DNA from: an uncultured Clostridia bacterium
GTDB taxonomy: Bacteria > Bacillota > Clostridia > Oscillospirales > Acutalibacteraceae
Assembly: GCA_937876375.1 (NCBI GenBank)
Contig: CALEHY010000001.1
Span: forward strand, 1-8,282
Direction of reading: 5' to 3'
DNA length: 8,282 nt
Shown: piece by piece, positions 1 to 5,074 of the stretch
Position numbering within the stretch: the stretch's first letter is position 1
Layout of the letters: the number at the start of each line of letters is the position of its first letter
Translations under genes and position numbers: made by a program
The notes under the pieces: generated by a model
The model's database searches: none
Told to the model about the DNA's origin: nothing
The model's input: only the letters and a program-made list of their open reading frames with translations

Positions 1-30
1 AAAAGGCTCTCAAGAAGAGAGCCCTTTTTA
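1..30 (-). terminator. Rho-independent terminator after the 53-aa ORF
   Basis: A perfect 7-bp stem (GGCTCTC at 5-11 with GAGAGCC at 17-23) encloses a 5-nt loop. On the minus strand it is followed by a T-run (the AAAA at 1-4) that is cut by the window edge, and A-rich sequence precedes it. It lies 8 nt past the stop codon of the small ORF and probably ends the transcript that begins near 3853. Confidence 0.88.
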
Positions 31-31
31 A

Positions 32-193
32 TTACATAAAGAATAGGTTGTTTAATATATCTTCTGCGTTGTATTCATCATTGTTGTTTGTGTAGCCATC
101 CTTATTTGGTTCAAGGATTTCACCACTTGTTGTGATTACATCAGGTGATGCAAACTTGATTACCTTGATTGTTGGATCTTCGTATTTATTCAT
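32..193 (-). CDS. small acidic protein (53 aa), unknown function, DVITTSG motif
   Basis: This 53-codon ORF runs from ATG (193-191) to TAA (34-32). It is preceded by a strong AGGAGGT Shine-Dalgarno that overlaps the stop codon of the 1199-aa gene. The protein begins MNKYEDPTIKVIKF, continues through SPDVITTSGEI, and has an Asn/Asp/Glu-rich second half that ends NNLFFM. It carries ten acidic residues against four lysines. There is no signal peptide, membrane segment or cysteine. A second copy lies at 7275-7415; the two are identical for the first 42 residues and then differ by a seven-residue stretch (AEDILNN) present only here. From memory, not checked, many Clostridia encode short proteins with a similar K-Y-x-x-P-x-[IL]-x-V start and a D-[VI]-[IL]-T-x-S segment, all without known function. 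Coupling to a surface-protein gene twice in one window argues that it is a real gene. Its role is unknown: candidates include a peptide acting with the large protein's export, or a signal peptide-like product, but neither is shown. Confidence 0.8.
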   Translation of the reverse strand: MNKYEDPTIKVIKFASPDVITTSGEILEPNKDGYTNNNDEYNAEDILNNLFFM

Positions 194-1060
194 TGTTTGC
201 ACCTCCTATGCGTTTTGACCAAAGCTAATTGCTTGGCTTTCACTATAAATTGTATGAATACCATCTGCATTCTTGTAAGTTATGTATGACTTAAAGTTAA
301 GTGTACCACTTGCAGAGCCATAATTTAGGCTAATTGAATACTCACCTGATGAGCCTTGCTGTGATGACTTGAAGGTATTACTCTTATCACCATTTATTGC
401 AATAATACCAGCTTCAACTACTGAAGAGCCACTTGGTAGATAGTATTGAGCATTGATAGTTAACTTGCTGTTTTCATCAATGTAGCCTGTAATAGATGTG
501 CTTGCCTTATTTGATGTTCCTGCACATACATAAATTGTTTGGCTATTATTTGGAGCATAGATTACATTGCCATTGATACCTTGAAGAATATTGCCATCAG
601 CATCGCAGTATGCGAAGCTCTCTGCACCTGCAAGAGTTAGCTTTTGGTCATAATACGCATCAAATTCTGTTTTACCATTTACAGTTACACCATTAAGACC
701 AATGATTTTACAAGTATTTGATTTTGGAGCATAAGTTGCTTTGAGTGATACGCCAGACTTATCAACATTTGTTGGATCACCACTAACTGTTTCCCAACCA
801 ATGAAATCATAGAATGCAACCTTTGGTGCTTCAACATTATAGCTAATTGATGAGCCGATAGCAACATATTCAAGACTGATTACTCTATTGCCTTTGTCGT
901 AGAATACAACTCTTGCTGTGTCGCTTGCCTTTGTGTCTGAGTCATCAATATAGCAGTTGAATGTTACATCGCCAGTGATAACTTGTGAGAAATCTTGAGC
1001 GATTGTATTTAGCTTAACATCTCTTTCATCAGTTTCCATTACCCATTTATAGATTGCTTG
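69..1060. repeat. 992-bp direct repeat, copy A (pairs with 7291-8282)
   Basis: Every base aligns with 7291-8282 at a constant offset of 7222, and I saw no mismatch or gap. The repeat covers the last 284 codons of the 1199-aa gene, the 12-nt intergene with its Shine-Dalgarno, and the first 41 codons plus two bases of the small ORF. Its left end lies inside the small ORF. Its right end cannot be fixed because copy B runs off the window. It carries no IS ends or transposase. Confidence 0.95.
201..207 (-). promoter_or_regulatory. Shine-Dalgarno overlapping the upstream stop codon
   Basis: AGGAGGT on the minus strand overlaps the TAG stop (208-206) of the 1199-aa gene and sits 7 nt before the ATG at 193. 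No promoter is visible between the two genes, so the small ORF is probably translated by coupling or re-initiation on the shared mRNA. The site is identical at 7423-7429. Confidence 0.85.
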
Positions 1061-3805
1061 ATTTTCTTCAAGCTCTACAGAGTAATTGAACATTTCGCCA
1101 TAGGCTACTGATACTGTTTCTGTGTCGGCAATATCGTCATCAACAATTTTGTTTACTGTTACTGAATACTTTACTAATTCAAGATTATTAATTGCCGTTT
1201 CGATGCTTACGACAGCATCATCAACATCATCCTGAGTTGCTGTTTCACTATCAAGAATCTCTTGTGCAGTTGCTACTGCATTTTGCAATGCTTGTGTACT
1301 TACATAATAAGTAGCACTGATATAATCGTTCTTTGCTGTTGCGATAGATGCAAACAGAGCTGTTTTATCAACAGTATAGCTTAAGCCACAACCAAAAGAG
1401 CAGACATAAGTAAATACATTATCCTTAACTGTTAGCTCAAAATTATGTGCATCAGGATCAACATCACCTCTTGTTGCACCACAATAGATACATTTTTCTG
1501 GAGATACGCAATTAGCATAGGCATATTCACAAGCAGGAGTGAATGATAATTCTGCCGATGCATATCTTTCGCTAACATATTTACTCGTACACTTTAAACA
1601 AGTTGGAGCTATAAACTCATTGTTTTTAACTGATTGTGCTTGATTATCGATATCAACAAGAAAGTCAACATAATAACTATCGACACGAACAATAGTACCT
1701 GCTTTAATTATATCTCCTTTTTTCAAATCTGTTGCATTGATATAATCACTTGATTGAACTTGATAATTATTTGTTACATCTCCACAAGTGGTGCATTTTG
1801 CTTTATATATATTGCCGCTTACCTTCTCAATGATCTTATAGTTATGGCCTAGCGGGTTACCTAATGTTTTAGTGCCGGATATATCACCACATCTAACACA
1901 CTTTGCTTCATATACAGCTGGCTCTGTACAGGTTGCTCTGCTAATTAACACACCTGTTACATAAGTATGACCGAGTGGCTCGCCAACCTCCATAGTTCCA
2001 TTTACTTCGTCACATCTTACACATTGAACAGCATATATAGCTTTATTGGTACAAGTTGCTTCTTCTAATAGCTCTCCTTGTTTGCTAAAATCGTGACCAA
2101 GTGGATTGCCATCTGTTAAACCACAAAGGATGCAGGTTTTTGGTTCAGTGCAAGTGGCATCCTTCCATTGGTGTAAGCTTTCATTTGGAGCGCCTTGTGT
2201 TTCGCCGCACTTTGAGCAGGTCATTGGAGTTGAGCAATTTGCAGCTACCCAATCGTGAGAGCTAGTATCCTCAACAGCCTTTAGATAACCACTATACACA
2301 CCTGTCTTGCTACTCATATTGACTGTGTTACCCTTTTTGTCAACAAACTTTTGGCAAGGTGCAAGCCAGTTGTCAAAGGTACCATTATCATTATAAATAG
2401 TTCCGTCAATAACGGTATTCTTTAGCTGAACAGTTCCTGCGATATTCCTAATTATATAATCTGGCTCCTCACCAGCAGAATAGCCCTTCAAATTTGCATT
2501 TGAAATATTTAATGTACCATAATTGAACACTGCGGCAGAGCCCATACAAGATAATTGATCGTCGTCAATATTGTTAATGGTTAAGCCATCAATATTCACT
2601 TCACCGTGAGCAGCAAATAACCCTGCGGCTTTATTGTTTAGTGTAGCATTACCCGTTATTGTTAAATTTTCAATTATAGCTATATCACCATTTTCAACCT
2701 GCTCATCAGTAGGTCCAAAAACAATACCATCCTTTAGCTCTAATACACCACCAATAAATTCGTGTTCAAATAAAAATGGTAAAATCTCATCAGCACCTAA
2801 ATAGTGAATAGTGCCCTCTGGTTCTGTTAAGGTTGAGCAGTCAGATATAACACCAACGGTGCTATTATATGATGTTACACCGCTTAAATTTAGCTTTGCA
2901 TTATTGCTTGGGTTATAGTACCAAAAATCAGGTGCAAGTAGCTTATCAAGAGTGTCGTTATTTGTTATATTATTTAGCTTTGCAAAGTGGATTTGGGTAT
3001 TGCCCATATTATCAAGGCTATCAATAGTGCCTCTTTGGATATCAAGGTTAGCACCAGCATTATTGGCAATGCTACCAACACTATCAGCGTTAACCATCAT
3101 TGTGCCATCATTAACAAGATTATCAACATAACCCTTTACATTCATAATGCCACTAGTATCATTATGAATAACACCATTGTATTGACCACTCCAAATATCC
3201 ATAGTGCCACGATTTTCTATCGGTCCACGAACTTCAGTATTTTTTATTTCAGCATAACCGGTATTAATAATTGCACTGTAAGTAGAATTTGATGTGTCAC
3301 AGCCTACTGCTGCATCCCCTTCGAGGTATAGCTTACCTGTTGAGTTATTATAGATGCCTGATTTTTGTCCATAGATATTACAGCATAACCCAACAGTTAA
3401 AGTGCCATAATTATCTATTGCTGTAAGACCTCTTGCGCTATGAAAGGCTGAGTGACTTAATAAACGAAGGTTACCCCTATTTTCAATAAGACTGGTTAGC
3501 ACTGAGCTACTGTAAACATTATTTGCAGATACAATAGCAGTACCATTCATAATAAGCTTTTTAGTAATATCACAATTTGTAATAAAAACATAATAACCTT
3601 CATTTGGATATTTGTTAACAGTTGCATCTAATCCATCCTGTAAATCATCAAAATTATATGTTTCAAATACCGTTTTACCTGTACTTTCTCTTTCAATCCA
3701 AATACGTGTACCATTTGTATAGGCAGCGACAGCTGTCAATGGCAATGCTGATATAATCATCAACACTGACAATATGATTGATAAAAGTTTCTTTGTCTTT
3801 TTCAT
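206..3805 (-). CDS. large secreted beta-helix / Cys-repeat / FIVAR surface protein (1199 aa)
   Basis: The start at 3805 is chosen because AAAGGA (3818-3813) lies 7 nt upstream and the protein then begins with a signal peptide (MKKTKKLLSI, cleavage likely after AVAA, residues 1-28). An ATG at 3838 is only about 15 nt from the predicted transcription start and lacks a ribosome site. Domains in order: residues about 60-480 form a ladder of short beta turns with recurring N-x-G-T-L-x-[IV] steps, which is typical of right-handed beta-helix adhesin or lyase folds. Residues 517-675 hold five Cys/His repeats of the ATCT-P-TC-xx-CG-LGH type. Residues 689-775 are a Cys module also found in the 329-aa neighbour. 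Residues 813-878 form a FIVAR-like helical segment containing ATQDDVDDA. Residues 964-1026 resemble a Listeria/Bacteroides repeat (VVFYD through GWETV to KATYAP). The last 100 residues form another beta-domain containing VVEAGI and YITYKNADG. There is no LPXTG, membrane anchor, dockerin or evident catalytic site, so it may be released or held non-covalently. Residues 916-1199 are identical to the truncated protein at 7428-8282. Function is unknown; adhesion or glycan binding is the natural guess. Confidence 0.93.
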   Translation of the reverse strand: MKKTKKLLSIILSVLMIISALPLTAVAAYTNGTRIWIERESTGKTVFETYNFDDLQDGLDATVNKYPNEGYYVFITNCDITKKLIMNGTAIVSANNVYSSSVLTSLIENRGNLRLLSHSAFHSARGLTAIDNYGTLTVGLCCNIYGQKSGIYNNSTGKLYLEGDAAVGCDTSNSTYSAIINTGYAEIKNTEVRGPIENRGTMDIWSGQYNGVIHNDTSGIMNVKGYVDNLVNDGTMMVNADSVGSIANNAGANLDIQRGTIDSLDNMGNTQIHFAKLNNITNNDTLDKLLAPDFWYYNPSNNAKLNLSGVTSYNSTVGVISDCSTLTEPEGTIHYLGADEILPFLFEHEFIGGVLELKDGIVFGPTDEQVENGDIAIIENLTITGNATLNNKAAGLFAAHGEVNIDGLTINNIDDDQLSCMGSAAVFNYGTLNISNANLKGYSAGEEPDYIIRNIAGTVQLKNTVIDGTIYNDNGTFDNWLAPCQKFVDKKGNTVNMSSKTGVYSGYLKAVEDTSSHDWVAANCSTPMTCSKCGETQGAPNESLHQWKDATCTEPKTCILCGLTDGNPLGHDFSKQGELLEEATCTNKAIYAVQCVRCDEVNGTMEVGEPLGHTYVTGVLISRATCTEPAVYEAKCVRCGDISGTKTLGNPLGHNYKIIEKVSGNIYKAKCTTCGDVTNNYQVQSSDYINATDLKKGDIIKAGTIVRVDSYYVDFLVDIDNQAQSVKNNEFIAPTCLKCTSKYVSERYASAELSFTPACEYAYANCVSPEKCIYCGATRGDVDPDAHNFELTVKDNVFTYVCSFGCGLSYTVDKTALFASIATAKNDYISATYYVSTQALQNAVATAQEILDSETATQDDVDDAVVSIETAINNLELVKYSVTVNKIVDDDIADTETVSVAYGEMFNYSVELEENQAIYKWVMETDERDVKLNTIAQDFSQVITGDVTFNCYIDDSDTKASDTARVVFYDKGNRVISLEYVAIGSSISYNVEAPKVAFYDFIGWETVSGDPTNVDKSGVSLKATYAPKSNTCKIIGLNGVTVNGKTEFDAYYDQKLTLAGAESFAYCDADGNILQGINGNVIYAPNNSQTIYVCAGTSNKASTSITGYIDENSKLTINAQYYLPSGSSVVEAGIIAINGDKSNTFKSSQQGSSGEYSISLNYGSASGTLNFKSYITYKNADGIHTIYSESQAISFGQNA
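1481..1741 (-). other. Cys module within the 1199-aa protein (residues 689-775)
   Basis: This is a beta-rich segment (KKGDIIKAG through LVDID to EFIAPTCLKCTS) with cysteines at 736, 739, 759, 766, 772 and 775. The same order, with 23 residues from the CLKC cysteine to the next conserved cysteine, occurs in the 329-aa protein at residues 191-278. A variant with 22-residue spacing occurs there at about 57-125. I do not recognise a named family. Confidence 0.7.
1781..2257 (-). repeat. five tandem Cys/His protein repeats (residues 517-675)
   Basis: The repeats follow a scheme of His, then ATC, a second Cys, CxxCG, and PLGH. His and Cys positions are H517/C524/C530/C533, H545/C552/C558/C561, H571/C585/C595/C598, H613/C626/C636/C639 and H654/C671/C674. 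The regular three-Cys-plus-His spacing would suit metal binding or disulfides, but neither is shown. Repeats of this kind are common in secreted proteins of gut Clostridia. Confidence 0.85.
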
Positions 3806-3815
3806 AGTTTTATCC

Positions 3816-3831
3816 TTTCTATATATAGAAA
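3816..3831. promoter_or_regulatory. perfect 16-bp palindrome in the leader, touching the Shine-Dalgarno
   Basis: TTTCTATATATAGAAA reads the same on both strands and lies in the 5' untranslated region of the 1199-aa gene. Its last three bases (minus strand) are part of AAAGGA at 3818-3813. It could be a weak RNA hairpin limiting ribosome access, a protein site, or chance in AT-rich DNA. The other two leaders in the window lack it. Confidence 0.35.
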
Positions 3832-3859
3832 ATAACATAATATTTCATTTTACAGCTAC

Positions 3860-3897
3860 ATTATAGCACATAAATCTTACAAATTTCTGACAAATTG
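3860..3897 (-). promoter_or_regulatory. promoter with tandem 11-bp operator, 1199-aa gene
   Basis: On the minus strand, an AATTTGTCAG half-site (3896-3887) is followed directly by AAATTTGTAAG (3886-3876). A 10-nt gap and TATAAT (3865-3860), preceded by TG-C (extended -10), complete the promoter. At the normal -35 position the second half-site replaces a TTGACA-like box, which suggests activator dependence. The predicted transcript start is near 3853, giving a leader of about 48 nt. Confidence 0.8.
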
Positions 3898-3916
3898 GGA
3901 ATTTTTTTAAAAATAA

Positions 3917-3947
3917 TAAAAAAATTTCCCTTAACGAGTAAGGGAAA
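3917..3947 (-). terminator. Rho-independent terminator after the 329-aa gene
   Basis: A perfect 9-bp stem (TTTCCCTTA at 3925-3933 with TAAGGGAAA at 3939-3947) has a 5-nt loop and is followed on the minus strand by a T-run (the A-run at 3917-3924). It begins about 8 nt past the stop codon and separates this gene from the promoter at 3860-3897. Confidence 0.9.
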
Positions 3948-3955
3948 CCTTTAGA

Positions 3956-4945
3956 TTATTCAGTAGTTTTGCACTTCTTTTTCTTTTGATAAATAATAGC
4001 AAATATTGCCATAGCACCTACAGCTGCTAAGCTCATTGCAACGATAATCACAATATTACCTTTGCTAATAGTTGAGGCTGTCATACTCTTTGTGGCTGGC
4101 TTTTCCTTGCCACAATATACGCAGGTTGCAGGATGATCCTCAGTAGGCTCTGTATATAGGCAGTTTGACTTAAACTGAACTATAACTATGCTTTCACCTT
4201 GAGTAGTGGTGTTTGAAGTACACTTTAAGCAATTTGGAGCTACGACATTTGTACTAGTGTTATAATAATCTCTTGAAACGCCGTCAATATAGACATCAAT
4301 TTCAGTTCTACCACTTGCACTTACGCTCATAGAGTAACCTAATTTAACAAGTTCTCCTGTTCTTATTTTATCTATAGGAGTAGTTCTTGTATATTCTCTT
4401 TCTGGTGGTAATGCTGAACAGCGCTTGCACACTGGATTACCGTTTTCGTCGATAATATAGCTATGACCTAGTGCCTTACCTTCGGTCAAACCACACATTC
4501 TGCAAGTTGCTGGAGCAGTACAAGTTGCATCCTCAAAATAGTGTTCAACAGGTGGAGCAACTATATTATAACAATCATTACACACTGCTGGAGCTGTGCA
4601 AGTTGCAGGCAAATAATTTTCACAAGCTGTACGGAAATTTAGAGAAGCGTTATTGAAGAAGCCTTTTGTAATTCTTTCAAATCTTAAGCATCTTTCTACT
4701 TCATAGGTTGAACCGTTATCAACTGTGGCAACAGTTTCTCCGTCTATTTTGATATCATATTTTGCACCATCCATGGTGATTGTTGAAGCACTATACAATT
4801 TATCCATATGTTGAAGATTACTACTCAACACTTCCTCGCCACCTTGATATTCGCTAGCTTGGGCTATTATAGCTGTAAACGGCATAGTGGCTAAAATCAT
4901 TAATACTGACAAAACGATTGATAATAACTTTCTTGTCTTTTTCAT
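3956..4945 (-). CDS. membrane-anchored Cys-rich surface protein (329 aa)
   Basis: AAAGGGG (4960-4954) lies 8 nt before the ATG. Residues 1-30 are a signal peptide (MKKTRKLLSI, cleavage likely after AQA) closely resembling that of the 1199-aa protein. Residues about 57-125 and 191-278 are two versions of the Cys module also found in the large protein. Between them lie Cys/His repeats (C116/C122/C125, H135/C142/C148/C151, H161/C173/C176). Residues about 296-319 form a hydrophobic segment followed by QKKKKCK, a typical stop-transfer tail placing the Cys-rich part outside the cell. There is no LPXTG and no recognisable enzyme domain. The gene has its own promoter and terminator. The shared modules suggest it could dock with, or serve the same ligand as, the large unanchored protein, but that is inference. 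Function is unknown. Confidence 0.9.
   Translation of the reverse strand: MKKTRKLLSIVLSVLMILATMPFTAIIAQASEYQGGEEVLSSNLQHMDKLYSASTITMDGAKYDIKIDGETVATVDNGSTYEVERCLRFERITKGFFNNASLNFRTACENYLPATCTAPAVCNDCYNIVAPPVEHYFEDATCTAPATCRMCGLTEGKALGHSYIIDENGNPVCKRCSALPPEREYTRTTPIDKIRTGELVKLGYSMSVSASGRTEIDVYIDGVSRDYYNTSTNVVAPNCLKCTSNTTTQGESIVIVQFKSNCLYTEPTEDHPATCVYCGKEKPATKSMTASTISKGNIVIIVAMSLAAVGAMAIFAIIYQKKKKCKTTE
4112..4375 (-). other. second Cys module in the 329-aa protein (residues 191-278)
   Basis: The segment contains RTGELVKLG, DVYIDG and VVAPNCLKCTS, with cysteines at 239, 242, 262, 275 and 278. It matches the large protein's module (KGDIIKAG, FLVDID, FIAPTCLKCTS) in order and spacing, and it ends just before the membrane anchor. 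Confidence 0.7.
4418..4600 (-). repeat. Cys/His protein repeats in the 329-aa protein (residues 116-176)
   Basis: Two full units with ATCTAP starts and one half unit (PVCKRC) are present, with cysteines at 116, 122, 125, 142, 148, 151, 173 and 176 and histidines at 135 and 161. They have the same scheme as the repeats at 1781-2257. Confidence 0.8.
4571..4777 (-). other. first, divergent Cys module in the 329-aa protein (residues about 57-125)
   Basis: The segment reads DIKIDGETV, then YEVERCLRFE, then FRTACEN. C86 to C108 is 22 residues, against 23 in the two other modules. The trailing Cys spacing (8, 6, 3) is close to the large protein's (7, 6, 3). It lacks the second Cys of the CLKC motif. 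Homology is inferred by eye. Confidence 0.55.
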
Positions 4946-4977
4946 AACAAATTCCCCTTTGTTCTTTATTTGCCATC

Positions 4978-5015
4978 ATTGTAGCACACCAATCTTACAA
5001 ATTTCTGACAAATTA
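4978..5015 (-). promoter_or_regulatory. promoter with tandem 11-bp operator, 329-aa gene
   Basis: Half-sites AATTTGTCAG (5014-5005) and AAATTTGTAAG (5004-4994) are followed by a 10-nt gap and TACAAT (4983-4978) with the extended TG-C. Layout and spacing are the same as at 3860-3897 and 7178-7215. Confidence 0.8.
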
Positions 5016-5032
5016 TGGAATTTTTTAAAAAA

Positions 5033-5066
5033 GTATAAAAAAGATGCCCCACTTGAGGCATCTTTT
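5033..5066 (-). terminator. Rho-independent terminator after the NlpC/P60 gene
   Basis: The core stem AAGATGCC (5041-5048) pairs with GGCATCTT (5057-5064), extendable by two A-T pairs, around an 8-nt loop. A T-rich tract (5033-5040) follows on the minus strand. It lies about 10 nt past the stop codon and ends this single-gene unit. Confidence 0.9.
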
Positions 5067-5074
5067 CTGTTTAT

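Noticed and set aside
685..873. Minus-strand 62-codon ORF, repeated at 7907-8095
   Set aside because: It is an alternative frame inside the large gene. It appears twice only because the DNA is duplicated, and it has no ribosome site.
69..1060. Mobile element or phage attachment as the source of the duplicated segment
   Set aside because: No transposase, integrase, terminal inverted repeats or target-site duplication is visible, and the left end falls inside a coding sequence without any element boundary.
2987..3292. Plus-strand ORF of 101 codons
   Set aside because: It lies wholly antisense to the beta-helix coding region. Its Ile/Asn/Thr-rich product mirrors the repeats on the other strand, and there is no ribosome site or promoter.
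3806..3838. An 11-residue N-terminal extension of the large protein from an ATG at 3838
   Set aside because: No Shine-Dalgarno precedes it, it lies about 15 nt after the predicted transcript start, and the extension would put charged residues before a standard signal peptide.
3876..3897. The 11-bp tandem repeats as a CRISPR or CRISPR-like array
   Set aside because: There are only two adjacent units per site without spacers, always at a fixed distance from a -10 box, so they fit promoter operators.
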